Source of the DNA: Bog-473 sp963850095
GTDB lineage: Bacteria; Actinomycetota; Acidimicrobiia; Acidimicrobiales; RAAP-2
Assembly (NCBI GenBank): GCA_963850095.1
Contig: CAWKJX010000008.1
Location: 186,001-250,000 of the forward strand
DNA: 64,000 bases
Reading direction: 5' to 3'
Position numbers and translations under genes: made by a program. The notes under the pieces are model-generated. The model had not been told where the DNA came from. It was given only the letters and a program-made list of their open reading frames with translations, and did no database searches. Shown here piece after piece: positions 1-9,137 of the stretch (positions within the stretch are counted from its first letter, which is position 1; every line of letters starts with the position of its first letter).

Positions 1-1
1 C

Positions 2-664
2 GCCTCGGTGATCGGCACCGACAGCGCCTCGGACATCGCGCTGGTCGAGGTGCCCGAGAACGTGCCCGTGGCGCCCTTCTCCGACGACGTCGGGGTGAGC
101 GGGGGCACGCCGGACCTCACCTTGACGCTCGTGCCATCGGGCGGCGCGCTGGTGCTGCACTGCACGCCCGGCGCCGTGACGAGCGTCGGCACCGCCATCG
201 CGAGCGGCCCGGCCGACGGCATGCCGGCCATCGACTCGTCGTCGCCCGCCGCCGTCGCGGGCAGCCCGCTGCTCAACAGCGCCGGTGACGTGCTCGGGAT
301 CCTCTACCAGCCGGCGGCGGGCGCCTCGTCCGCCGTCACGTTCCTGCCCACCGTCCTGGTGGTCGGCGTGGCCGACGACCTGCGCTCGGGGGACAAGGTG
401 GTGCACGGCTGGCTCGGCGTCTCGGGCGCCGACGCCGGCAACGACATCGGCGCCAAGGTGGCCGCGGTCAGCCCGACCGGCCCGGCCGCCGGCCGGCTCC
501 AGGCCGGCCAGGTCATCGTCGCCGTCGATGCGAAGCCGGTGCGCACAATGGCCGAGCTGCGGGGCCGCCTCTACGTCCTGGCCCCGGGGACGGCGGTCGC
601 CGTGTCGGTCCAGGGCTCTTCGGGGGTCAAGGTCGTGAACCTGACCCTCGGCCGCTCCTCGTAG
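2..664 (+). CDS. HtrA-like trypsin/PDZ protein, 5' end outside window; catalytic serine apparently lost
   Basis: The reading frame is open to the left edge, so this is the C-terminal about 220 residues of a DegP/HtrA-type protein. The segment V-I-G-T-D-S-A-S-D-I-A-L matches the HtrA strand holding the catalytic Asp. The usual G-N-S-G-G-P-L loop is here A-V-A-G-S-P-L, followed by a normal N-S-A-G-D-V-L-G-I strand, so Ala sits where the nucleophilic Ser should be. A PDZ domain fills the last 90 residues (G-W-L-G-V-S to the end). Family members are secreted or membrane-anchored envelope quality-control proteases; this one is probably a non-catalytic peptide binder. The catalytic His cannot be checked because it lies upstream of the window. 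Confidence 0.8.
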   Translation, partial: ASVIGTDSASDIALVEVPENVPVAPFSDDVGVSGGTPDLTLTLVPSGGALVLHCTPGAVTSVGTAIASGPADGMPAIDSSSPAAVAGSPLLNSAGDVLGILYQPAAGASSAVTFLPTVLVVGVADDLRSGDKVVHGWLGVSGADAGNDIGAKVAAVSPTGPAAGRLQAGQVIVAVDAKPVRTMAELRGRLYVLAPGTAVAVSVQGSSGVKVVNLTLGRSS

Positions 665-673
665 CATGCGAGC

Positions 674-1888
674 GTGAGCATGTTCGGTTCCAACGACCCC
701 GACAACCCGATGGGGGGCCTGCTGGGGGACCTCATGAAGGTCATCGGGTCGGGCCCCGGAGCCGGGGACAGCTGGTTCGAGGCCGCCCGCACCCTGGCCT
801 TCGGCGTGGCCACCGACAACGGGCAGGACGAGAACCCCGATCCGCTCGTGCGCATCGCCTTCGAGGAGCTCGCCCGGGTGGCCGAGCTGCACGTGGCCGA
901 GGCCACCGGCATCACGGCGACGGGCTCGGTGACCGGCGGCGTCTCCTTCGACGCCATCGGCCCCGGGCAGTGGTCCTTCCGGGTGCTCGAGGCCTACCGG
1001 CCGACGCTCAAGTCGATGGTCGAGGCGCAGCAGCAGGGCGCCGCGGCCGTGCCCACGTCCCTGGACCTCTCCGAGCTGGACCCCGAGGCCACGTCCGGGA
1101 TGGCCGGGCTCCTGAGCCAGTTCGCCCTCACGCTCGGCCCCGTCTTCCTCGGCATGCAGTTCGGGTCGGCCGCCGGTCACCTGGCACGGCGCGCCTTCGG
1201 CCAGTACGCGCTGCCGCTGCCCTGGCCCGAGTCCTCCACGTCCACGCTGTTACTCGTCCCGGGCAACGTGGCCCGCTTCGCCGACGACTGGAGCCTGCCC
1301 CTCCAGGAGGTGCAGCTCTGGGTCTGCCTGCGCGAGCTCACCATGCACGCCGTGCTCACCCGGCCCGGGGTGCGCTCCAGCCTCACCACCCTGCTCGGTG
1401 ACGCCGCCGCGCACGCCGCCACGGCGCAACGCTCCATCGTCGAGCGGCTGGGCGAGGGCTTCGGCGAGGCCACCTCGCTCGAGGACGCCCTGGGCGACCC
1501 CGAGGCCCTTTTGGCGGATCTCATCAGCCCAGAGCAGCGCAGCATCTCGAGCGCGCTCACCGCGCAGACCACCGCCATCGGCGCCTACGTGGATCACGTC
1601 ACCTCGACCATCGCCGAGACACTCACCTCGCAGCCGGCGGCGCTGCGCGAGGCCTGGTACCGCTACCGGATCGAGGAGGGCAAGGGCGAGCAGGCCTTCG
1701 CCGGCCTCTTCGGTCTGAACGTGGGCCAGGACGAGGTCGACCGCGGCCGCGCCTTCGTCAGCGGGGTCATCGAGCGCAAGGGCACTGACGCCCTGACCCG
1801 CCTGTGGTCCGACGAGCTCGATCTGCCCACGCCGGCCGAGGTGGATGCGCCCGGGCTGTGGCTGGCCCGTATCGGCCTGCTCGACTAG
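674..1888 (+). CDS. DUF2342 family protein (zinc-metalloprotease-like), HEXXH degenerate
   Basis: The 404-residue protein has the length and layout of the actinobacterial DUF2342 family (TIGR03624-type putative hydrolases, related to F420-associated metalloprotease-like proteins). Support comes from the Gly-rich N-terminus, a central membrane-like Gly/Ala helix region and the C-terminal L-P-T-P-A-E-V-D-A-P-G-L-W-L-A-R end. The expected H-E-x-x-H helix appears as W-V-C-L-R-E-L-T-M-H, so both zinc-ligand His positions seem replaced (Arg, Met). It starts 9 bases after the HtrA-like gene, with GTG at 674 or ATG at 680. A PDZ-protease gene next to a DUF2342 gene is also seen in mycobacteria, which suggests a shared envelope role. 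The substrate is unknown. Confidence 0.75.
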   Translation: MSMFGSNDPDNPMGGLLGDLMKVIGSGPGAGDSWFEAARTLAFGVATDNGQDENPDPLVRIAFEELARVAELHVAEATGITATGSVTGGVSFDAIGPGQWSFRVLEAYRPTLKSMVEAQQQGAAAVPTSLDLSELDPEATSGMAGLLSQFALTLGPVFLGMQFGSAAGHLARRAFGQYALPLPWPESSTSTLLLVPGNVARFADDWSLPLQEVQLWVCLRELTMHAVLTRPGVRSSLTTLLGDAAAHAATAQRSIVERLGEGFGEATSLEDALGDPEALLADLISPEQRSISSALTAQTTAIGAYVDHVTSTIAETLTSQPAALREAWYRYRIEEGKGEQAFAGLFGLNVGQDEVDRGRAFVSGVIERKGTDALTRLWSDELDLPTPAEVDAPGLWLARIGLLD

Positions 1889-1905
1889 AGGGATCTAGCC
1901 GCCGT

Positions 1906-2274
1906 TCAGAACAGCACGCCTGTGGCCAGCAGGCCGCGGGCCGCCCCCAGGTGGCGCCCCGACACAATGCGGCAGAACTCGACCGCATCGAGCTGCAGCT
2001 CCGTCCCGCCCGTGCCCCGGCGATGGGCCCCGCCCGCCGGGCCGTCCAGGGTCAGGTCGAATTCAGCCCCGTGGCCAGCGGCCCAGTCGCCCACAATGGT
2101 GGCCACCACGCCGCTGTCGTGATCGCCGTCGGGCCCGTCAAGGCCCGGACGCGAACCGACCGGGAGGGTCAGGACCTCCCGGTCGGTGCGTACCGTGTGC
2201 TGCGTGCTGCGTGCTGCGTGCTGCGTGCTGCGTGCTGCGTGCTGTGAGAAGCGGGGTCGGCGCCGGTCGGCCCC
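1906..2274 (-). pseudogene. C-terminal remnant of mycothiol-dependent maleylpyruvate isomerase-family protein
   Basis: The minus strand ends with a segment reading L-D-A-V-E-F-C-R-I-V-S-G-R, then G-L-L-A-T-G-V-L-F and stop. This resembles the C-terminal domain of DinB-like mycothiol-dependent maleylpyruvate isomerase-family (TIGR03083-type) proteins, which normally exceed 200 residues. The DinB metal-binding half is absent. Upstream the open frame runs into a 7-bp tandem repeat and then a stop at 2275-2277. There is no credible start or ribosome site, so this reads as a truncated remnant. It lies tail-to-tail with the DUF2342 gene. The family match is from memory of its C-terminus, not a search. 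Confidence 0.5.
2197..2245. repeat. 7-bp tandem repeat, about seven copies
   Basis: The unit GTGCTGC is repeated six times without change, followed by a seventh copy with one mismatch. The unit length is not a multiple of three, so copy-number change would shift any frame crossing it. It sits at the broken end of the isomerase remnant. Confidence 0.95.
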
Positions 2275-2296
2275 TCAGGTGAGGCTGTCGATCAGG

Positions 2297-2614
2297 TCAG
2301 GCCGCGACTTCGTGCAGCTGCTGCTCGAGTTGGTGATTGGCGAACATGTTGGTGACCTTGGCCCCCACCAGGAGTGATTCGATGGTGCCGTCCCACGTCG
2401 GGGCGATGGCGTAGACGTAGTCGGCCGTCGCCTCGTCCGAGCGGATGGTCTCGAGCAGGCCGACCAGCTCCATGCGGTGCTCGGCCAGGCGCTTTCCGCT
2501 CAGGGCGGGCGGCGTCAGCGTGCGCACCAGCGCCGCCTCGTCGTCGCTCAGGTCGCCGCAGAGTGCCCGGATTTCCCGCACTATCGGCGCATCGTCCATC
2601 GTGAACAGTCCCAC
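2297..2614 (-). CDS. Small hypothetical protein
   Basis: I do not recognise a family. The protein is about 105 residues, acidic and probably helical, and ends H-Q-L-E-Q-Q-L-H-E-V-A-A. The GTG at 2614 is chosen because a strong Shine-Dalgarno (AAGGGGAGG) lies 8 bases upstream. An ATG 5 codons further in (M-D-D-A-P-I-V) is the alternative. The open frame extends further upstream, but that part has low-complexity Arg/Gly/Pro translation and no ribosome site. No signal peptide or membrane segment is seen, so it is probably cytoplasmic. Confidence 0.6.
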   Translation of the reverse strand: MGLFTMDDAPIVREIRALCGDLSDDEAALVRTLTPPALSGKRLAEHRMELVGLLETIRSDEATADYVYAIAPTWDGTIESLLVGAKVTNMFANHQLEQQLHEVAA

Positions 2615-2817
2615 TGTGGTTGCCTCCCCTTGTTGCAGGCTCCGCTGCAACATGACTTCTCGTACTGCGGGAAGGTTTACTTCGAGGGGGTCTCCTGAAG
2701 GTCGCACCTGGGATGCAGTAAGGGTGCAACGGGGCCTCCGGCCTGCCCGAACACCCCGATACGGTCCCGACATCGGCCCCGACCCGGCCGCCCGGGGCCG
2801 CCGGCCGGGGCCGGCCT

Positions 2818-3111
2818 CTACCCCCCGGCCTCGTCCCCGTAGTCGAGCACCCACTCCAGCGCCAGCTGCTCGCGCTCGGCGTCGCGCACGACGCGCTCGC
2901 TGTTGCGGCGGAACTGGGGGTCGTGCGGGGGCAGCAGCACCAAACGGGCCAGGACACGCTCCCTGAACTGGTCGATCACGTCGGCCGGGCCGTAGTCGGA
3001 CTGCACCTCCCAGTGCGGGGCCACCGGACCGAGATACACCACACGCACGTGCCCGATGGGCTCGACCAGCTCACCCTCTTCGACGACTTCGTCCTCGGTC
3101 TCCGGGGCCAT
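2818..3111 (-). CDS. Small acidic hypothetical protein
   Basis: A 97-residue protein of unknown family. It begins M-A-P-E-T-E-D-E-V-V-E-E-G with a very acidic N-terminus. The rest contains V-R-V-V-Y-L-G-P-V-A-P-H-W-E-V and a charged C-terminal helix (R-R-N-S-E-R-V-V-R-D-A-E-R-E-Q). The ATG at 3111 is preferred over upstream GTG options because GAGGAGGTGTC precedes it directly. It is divergent from the WhiB gene at 3320 and shares its 208-bp upstream region. No function is proposed. Confidence 0.6.
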   Translation of the reverse strand: MAPETEDEVVEEGELVEPIGHVRVVYLGPVAPHWEVQSDYGPADVIDQFRERVLARLVLLPPHDPQFRRNSERVVRDAEREQLALEWVLDYGDEAGG

Positions 3112-3319
3112 GACACCTCCTCGCGCCACCGGTCCTGTCACCACCGGCACACGCGATCACGATGCGCTCGCGATGAGCGCTCGGCGCCAGCGTAGCCTCA
3201 AGACCTGCAACGTTATTACCGCAGGTCAGATGCACTTTCCGGGTCAGAAATCTTACGATCTTCCTAACCAAAATGCCGGGCAACTCCCGTAAAATATCGA
3301 GAAGGAAGGGAGTCGAGCG
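3112..3319. promoter_or_regulatory. Divergent intergenic region of the first whiB gene
   Basis: This AT-richer spacer separates two divergent genes. A plausible -10 hexamer TAAAAT lies near 3291 on the plus strand, about 24 bases before the whiB ATG. The ribosome site GGAAGGGAG follows. No clear -35 hexamer or operator was identified. Confidence 0.4.
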
Positions 3320-3565
3320 ATGAACACGGAATGGATGGCGCGGGGCAAGTGCAAGGAGGTTGCTCCCGACACCTTCTTCCCCAGTGACGGCATGGGCGTG
3401 CTGGTGGCGCAGCGCATCTGCGCCGAGTGCCCGGTGTCCGAGGCCTGCCTGGAGTACACGCTCGAGAACCACATCGACCATGGCGTGTGGGGCGGTGCCT
3501 CCGAGCGTGAGCGCCGCCGCATCCTGCGCCGCCGCCGTATCTCCCACGCCGTCACCGTCAAGTAA
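3320..3565 (+). CDS. WhiB-family iron-sulfur transcription factor
   Basis: An 81-residue WhiB-like protein. Four conserved cysteines (C11, C34, C37, C43) fit the C-x(n)-C-x2-C-x5-C pattern that ligates a [4Fe-4S] cluster. The turn G-V-W-G-G-A-S-E-R-E-R-R and the basic tail R-R-I-L-R-R-R-R are the usual sigma-factor and DNA contact elements. WhiB proteins act with the primary sigma factor and sense redox state or NO. GGAAGGGAG precedes the ATG. A second, longer WhiB gene lies 2.5 kb away on the other strand. Which Wbl subclass this short form belongs to is not certain. Confidence 0.93.
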   Translation: MNTEWMARGKCKEVAPDTFFPSDGMGVLVAQRICAECPVSEACLEYTLENHIDHGVWGGASERERRRILRRRRISHAVTVK

Positions 3566-3624
3566 CCACCGATAAGTAACCACCGTCGACTCACCACCGT
3601 CGCGTCACGACGGTCGGGCAAGCA

Positions 3625-3644
3625 CGGGGCCCGGGAAGGCCCCG
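3625..3644 (+). terminator. GC-rich hairpin after whiB
   Basis: GGGGCC and GGCCCC flank a 7-base loop between the whiB stop and the next gene. There is no T-run, so it is at best a weak intrinsic terminator or mRNA-stabilising stem. Confidence 0.35.
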
Positions 3645-3709
3645 CCGGCACCCACCCCTCATCAGTTCCCCCGGGTGCCGGCGCGCCCCGGGCGTGCCAC
3701 GCTGGCCCC

Positions 3710-4576
3710 GTGCCCGCCGCCACCGAGTTCCTCGAGTGCGTGGTCAACGTCAGCGAAGGCCGTGACGAGGCCACCCTGGCCGACCTGGGCGCCGCCGCCG
3801 GGCCCGCCCTGCTCGATCTGCACCGGGACCCCGACCACCACCGGGCCGTCCTGACCCTGGCCGGCCGGCCCGACGACGTGGCCGGCGCCGCCCGCGCCCT
3901 CGCCGCCGCCGCCGTGGCCCGCCTCGACCTGCGCACCCACACCGGCGCCCACCCCCGCCTGGGCGTGCTCGACGTCGTGCCCTTCGTCCCCTACCGGCCC
4001 GGTGGCCCGCCGCCCGGCGACCTCACGCCCGCCGTGGCGCGGCGCGACGACTTCGCCCGCTGGTTGGCCGCCGATCTGGGTGTGCCGAGCTTCCTCTACG
4101 GACCTCTGCCCGGCGGAGGCACCCGGAGCCTGCCGGACGTCCGCCGCCACGCCTTCGGCGATATTGCCGCGGGCGGTCTCGCCCCCGACGTGGGACCCGC
4201 CCGGCCCCACCCCACGGCGGGCGCCACCGCGGTGGGCGCCCGGCCGGTGCTGGTGGCCTACAACGTCTGGGTGTCCTCGCCCGAGGTGGCGCGTCGGGTG
4301 GCCCCGGCCGTGCGCTCACCGCAGGTGCGCGCCCTCGGCCTCGCCGTGGGGGCGCGGGCCCAGGTCTCGTGCAACCTGCTCGATCCGTTCCAGTTCGGCC
4401 CGCAGCGGCTCTACGACGCCGTGGCCGCACTCGTCACCGGTGCCGGCGGCGCCGTCGAGGGCGCCGAGCTGGTCGGGCTCCTCCCCGCGGCCGTGCTGGC
4501 CGGCGTCCCCCGGGCCCGCTGGGCCGAGCTCGGGCTGTCCGACGCGGCGACGGTGGAGTCCCGCCTCGCCTCCTGA
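3710..4576 (+). CDS. Glutamate formimidoyltransferase
   Basis: The 288-residue protein carries the formiminotransferase hallmarks. These are an N-terminal C-V-V-N-V-S-E-G-R-D strand, then D-H-H-R-A-V-L-T-L-A-G and H-T-G-A-H-P-R-L-G-V-L-D-V-V-P-F-V-P. It transfers the formimino group between N-formimino-L-glutamate and tetrahydrofolate, linking histidine breakdown to one-carbon folate pools. Length fits the stand-alone enzyme; no cyclodeaminase domain is fused. The start is GTG at 3710, without an obvious Shine-Dalgarno. No other histidine-degradation gene is nearby; folD and metF, also folate enzymes, are about 46 kb away. Confidence 0.9.
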   Translation: MPAATEFLECVVNVSEGRDEATLADLGAAAGPALLDLHRDPDHHRAVLTLAGRPDDVAGAARALAAAAVARLDLRTHTGAHPRLGVLDVVPFVPYRPGGPPPGDLTPAVARRDDFARWLAADLGVPSFLYGPLPGGGTRSLPDVRRHAFGDIAAGGLAPDVGPARPHPTAGATAVGARPVLVAYNVWVSSPEVARRVAPAVRSPQVRALGLAVGARAQVSCNLLDPFQFGPQRLYDAVAALVTGAGGAVEGAELVGLLPAAVLAGVPRARWAELGLSDAATVESRLAS

Positions 4577-4635
4577 GCCTCCACCCCGGCCCCCATCGGC
4601 GCGGCCGGCCGGATGGCCGTGGGGGTGGCTCGCCG

Positions 4636-4651
4636 GCGCCCTTCGGGGCGC
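4636..4651. terminator. Hairpin with TTCG tetraloop between convergent genes
   Basis: GCGCCC and GGGCGC form a perfect 6-bp stem around a TTCG tetraloop. It lies between the convergent formimidoyltransferase and amidohydrolase genes, the usual place for a shared terminator. No U-tract is present. Confidence 0.5.
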
Positions 4652-4709
4652 GATCGCCGCGCCGGTCGCCGCGGGCTTGGCGCTACATCCGTTGGCGTCG
4701 TTGATGGTG

Positions 4710-5888
4710 CTACACCCGGTAGAGCCGGGCGGCGTTGCCGCCCATCACCTTGCGCTGCGTCTCGGGTCGCAGCGTGGCGATCTTCTCGCTCACCATGTCG
4801 AGGGGGCTCGGATGCAGGCAGGTCGGGTGCGGGAAGTCAGTCTCGAACATGACGTTGTCCTCGCCGACGGCGTCGATCAGGTGCTGCAGGTCGCCACGGC
4901 CGGTCTCGAACCAGAACGTGGCGTACCAGTTGTCGCGGAAGTACTCCGACGGCAGCTTCTCCAACTTGTGGAACCACTCCGGCGCGTTCTCCTCCAGCTC
5001 GTAGTCCATGGCCTCGAGCATGAAGGGCACCCAGCCGATGCCGCTCTCCACCGAGACCATCTTGAGGTTGGGGTGGCGGTCGAACATGCCCGAGTACGCG
5101 CTGTTGAGCAGCACCCGAGAGTTGTTCTGGAACAGCGACGCGCCACCGATGGCCGGCTTCACGTAGTCGTCCTGGCTCGGCCAGAAGGTCGTCCCGAAGT
5201 AGGTGAGTGCGGTCTGGCTGGCGCCGATGTGGAAGTGCACCGGGAGGTCCATGCCGGCGCACACCTCCCAGAAGGGGTCCCAGGCCGGGTCGCCCAGGTC
5301 GGGCGACCCTGAGTCCTGCGGGTCGGCCGTCATGTTGACGCCGCGGTAGCCCATGGCGGCGCAGCGCTGCGCCTCGCGCACGCAGCCGTCGATGTCCCAG
5401 GCCGGCATGATCGGCATGGGCAGCAACCGGAGGCCCGACTCCTCCTGCACTTCGGCCATGGCGTCGTTGTAGAGCTCGACGCAGAGCTGGACGACGGCCT
5501 TGTCCTCGACGGTGTTGTAGAGGTTCTGCCCGCCAAGGCCCATGGAGTTGGGGTACAGCACCTGGGTGTCGATCCCCAGCTCGTCCATCAGGCGGAGCCG
5601 CTCCTTGGGGTCCCACGCCGCCGGGTGCACGTCGTCGATGCCCCACGTCCCTCCCTGGGAGTCGGCGAAGGGGTGCTTGTGGCCGTCGTGGTCGATGGTG
5701 CCGCCCGAGCCGGCCTTGCCGAAGGCCTGGCCCTCGATGACCCACGTGTCGATCCCGTCGACGCGCTCGACGTGGGGCACCCGGTCCTCGTACCCCTTGG
5801 GCGCCCGCTCGGTGAAGAGGTCGTGACGCTCGGTCATGTGCGAGTCGGCATCCACCACCCGCAGGCCTTCAGCCAGCTTGGAAACCAC
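4710..5888 (-). CDS. Amidohydrolase family (amidohydrolase_2) protein
   Basis: The 392-residue protein fits the TIM-barrel metal-dependent amidohydrolase_2/ACMSD superfamily. The N-terminal strand V-V-D-A-D-S-H-M-T-E supplies the first metal ligands. The mid-domain has V-H-F-H-I-G, and the C-terminal F-E-T-D-F-P-H-P-T supplies the catalytic Asp. Many actinomycetes carry several paralogues of unknown substrate, often aromatic or decarboxylation substrates. No signal peptide is present. It is monocistronic as far as visible, convergent with the gene to its left and facing the second WhiB gene. The substrate cannot be assigned. Confidence 0.85.
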   Translation of the reverse strand: MVSKLAEGLRVVDADSHMTERHDLFTERAPKGYEDRVPHVERVDGIDTWVIEGQAFGKAGSGGTIDHDGHKHPFADSQGGTWGIDDVHPAAWDPKERLRLMDELGIDTQVLYPNSMGLGGQNLYNTVEDKAVVQLCVELYNDAMAEVQEESGLRLLPMPIMPAWDIDGCVREAQRCAAMGYRGVNMTADPQDSGSPDLGDPAWDPFWEVCAGMDLPVHFHIGASQTALTYFGTTFWPSQDDYVKPAIGGASLFQNNSRVLLNSAYSGMFDRHPNLKMVSVESGIGWVPFMLEAMDYELEENAPEWFHKLEKLPSEYFRDNWYATFWFETGRGDLQHLIDAVGEDNVMFETDFPHPTCLHPSPLDMVSEKIATLRPETQRKVMGGNAARLYRV

Positions 5889-6050
5889 GTGTCCTCCTCG
5901 TCGCCCGGATCCTCCTCACCAGCATGACGCATGGTGGGAGTCCGGACGCCGTGGGCCACCAGGGTCACGACGATGCCGGGTCGGCGGTCCGAGGTCGCCC
6001 CCGGAGCCGAGCCGGTCGGTAACCCCGGGGCCGGTTCCCGCAGAGGTGGG

Positions 6051-6338
6051 CTAGGAGGCGCTGGCGATGTCGCGGCGGGCCATGGCCCGGGCCCGGCGCA
6101 GCCGGCGCCGCTCCCGCTCGCTCATGCCGCCCCAGATGCCGAACTTCTCGCCGTTGGCCAGCGCGTATTCGAGGCAGTCCTCGCGCACGACGCAGCCCCG
6201 GCAGACTTCCTTGGCCTCTCTGGTGGAGGCGCCGCGCTCCGGAAAGAACAGATCCGGGTCGACGCCCATGCAGTTCGCCTGTAGTTGCCAACTTCGTTCC
6301 TGGCGACCGTAGAGCGTGGTCACTATGTCCACTGGCAT
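6051..6338 (-). CDS. WhiB-family regulator, WhmD/WhiB2 type
   Basis: A 95-residue protein with cysteines C23, C46, C49 and C55. The stretch from G-V-D-P-D-L-F-F-P-E-R-G through E-V-C-R-G-C-V-V-R-E-D-C to F-G-I-W-G-G-M-S-E-R-E-R closely matches mycobacterial WhmD (WhiB2) and Streptomyces WhiB, regulators of septation and cell division. It should bind a [4Fe-4S] cluster and partner with the primary sigma factor. The ATG at 6338 follows a GGGGGG-rich ribosome site. The 240-bp AT-richer region upstream is shared with the divergent ABC exporter gene. Confidence 0.93.
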   Translation of the reverse strand: MPVDIVTTLYGRQERSWQLQANCMGVDPDLFFPERGASTREAKEVCRGCVVREDCLEYALANGEKFGIWGGMSERERRRLRRARAMARRDIASAS

Positions 6339-6583
6339 CTTGGTTCGCCCCCCTTCTTCACCTCAGGTGGCACTCTTGTAGTTACAACGATGTAGTGCAT
6401 CTTTCTCCACCCTCCAGCCGTGCGCAAGGCCCAATAATCCGAAGGGGGCACGAAACGTGTGTTCCCGGCGCCTGGAGAGGTGTGGATAAGTGCGCGAATC
6501 TCCAGTTCAACTGGTGTTCCGACGCTTACTGTGGAGCACCGACGCGAATTTCGGGGATTGCAGCCCTACGAAGGGAGCCGGCG

Positions 6584-7484
<901 letters not shown>

Positions 7485-7498
<14 letters not shown>

Positions 7499-9137
7499 GC
7501 TCGCCCGGCCGCCGGCGCCCGCCGCCTTCGGGCGGCGGCCCGCCCTGGTGGTGGCCCGGCGCACGGCCCAGTCCGCCGGCCGCTCGGGGCTGCTGTGGGG
7601 CTACGTCTTCGGCGTGTTCGTGGCCTCCGCCGCGTGGAGCTACACCAGCATCTACAAGACCCAGGCCCAGCGCGACCAGCTGCAGGCGGCCTTCGGCGCC
7701 AACAAGGCGACCATCGCGCTGTTCGGGCCCGCGCCGGCGCTGAACACCGTGCAGGGCTTCACCGTGTTCAAGGTCTCCATGACGCTGATGATCATCGGCG
7801 CCGTGTGGGGCCTGCTGACCAGCTCGCGGCTCCTGCGCGGCGAGGAGGACGCCGGCCGGTGGGACCTGCTGCTGGCCGGCCAGACCACCCGGCGCGCCGC
7901 CACGGCCCAGGCCCTGGCCGGGCTGGGCGTCGGCGTCGTGGTGCTGTGGGCCGTGACGGCCGTCATTGCCGCGCTGGCCGGTCTTTCGGCGCGGGTCGAC
8001 ATCGCGGCGGGACCGGCGCTGTTCCTGGCCCTGGCCCTGGTCAGCCCGGCGCTGATGTTCCTCGCCGTCGGCGCGGTCACCAGCCAGGTGGCACCGACCC
8101 GCCGCATGGCCGCCGGCTACGGCGCCCTCGTGCTCGGCGTCAGCTACGGCCTGCGCATGGTGGGCGACGCCGGCATCGGGCTGAACGCGCTGACGTGGCT
8201 CTCACCGCTCGGATGGGTGGAGCACCTGGCGCCGCTGACGTCGAACGACCCCTGGCCCCTCGTGCCGATTGTCGTCTTCACCGGCACGCTCGGTGCGCTC
8301 AGCATCGGGCTGGCCGGTCGGCGCGACGTCGGCACCAGCCTCGTACCCGACCGTTCCCACAGCGCACCCCGGCTGCGGCTGCTCGGTGGGCCGTTCGGCC
8401 TGAGCGTGCGCCTCCTCCGGGGCACCGCAGTCAGCTGGCTGGTCGCCTTGGCGGCGACCGGGCTGCTGGTCGGGTCGGTGGCCAAGGCCGCCGGCAGCAC
8501 GCTGTCGGGCTCCTCGGTGCAGGACGTCTTCGACCGGCTCGGTGCCACCGGCGGCGGGGTGGCCGCGTATCTCGGGGTGGCGTTCCTCATCGTGGCCGTC
8601 CTGGTCTGCTTCGTGGCCGCCGGCCACATCAGCGCCGCCCGCACCGAGGAGTCCGAGGGCCGGCTCGACCAGATCGTCGTGCGGCCGATTTCGCGCCGGC
8701 GCTGGCTCGGCGGCCGCCTGGCCCTGGCGCTCGTCCTCGTCGGCCTGAGCGGCCTGGCCGGCGGCTTCTTCACCTGGGCCGGCGCGGCCACCCAGCACAC
8801 CGGCGCCGGCCTGGGCCAGCTGCTGGCCGCCGGCGTCAACGCGGCCGCGCCGGCGGTGTTCCTGCTCGGGGTGGGCACGCTGCTCATCGGGGTGTGGCCC
8901 CGCGCCGCCCCGGTCGGCGTCTACGTCGTGCTGGGCTGGTCGCTCCTGATTGAGCTCGTCGGCGGCATCGGGGCACTCAGCCGGTGGCTGCTCGACACCT
9001 CCCTCTTCCACCACGTGGCGTCGGCGCCGGCCGTGCCGGTCGACTGGGCACAGGTGGGGGCGCTGGCCGCGTGCGGCCTGCTCGGCGCGCTGGTCGGCAC
9101 GGTCGCTTTTGCCCGCCGGGACCTGCAGGGCGCGTGA
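7485..9137 (+). CDS. ABC-2 type exporter permease (polyketide antibiotic exporter-like)
   Basis: The 550-residue integral membrane protein contains about a dozen hydrophobic segments in two halves separated near residue 300. This is the duplicated architecture of actinobacterial multidrug/polyketide ABC permeases. It starts inside the ATPase gene and ends in an overlap (GTGA) with the following methyltransferase, giving a three-gene unit. It would form the membrane channel energised by the upstream ATPase. The substrate is unknown; the family is often called antibiotic exporter without direct proof. Confidence 0.85.

Noticed and set aside
4002..5312. Plus-strand open frame of 436 codons
   Set aside because: Overlaps glutamate formimidoyltransferase in another frame and then runs antisense through the amidohydrolase; composition is Pro/Arg/Gly noise.
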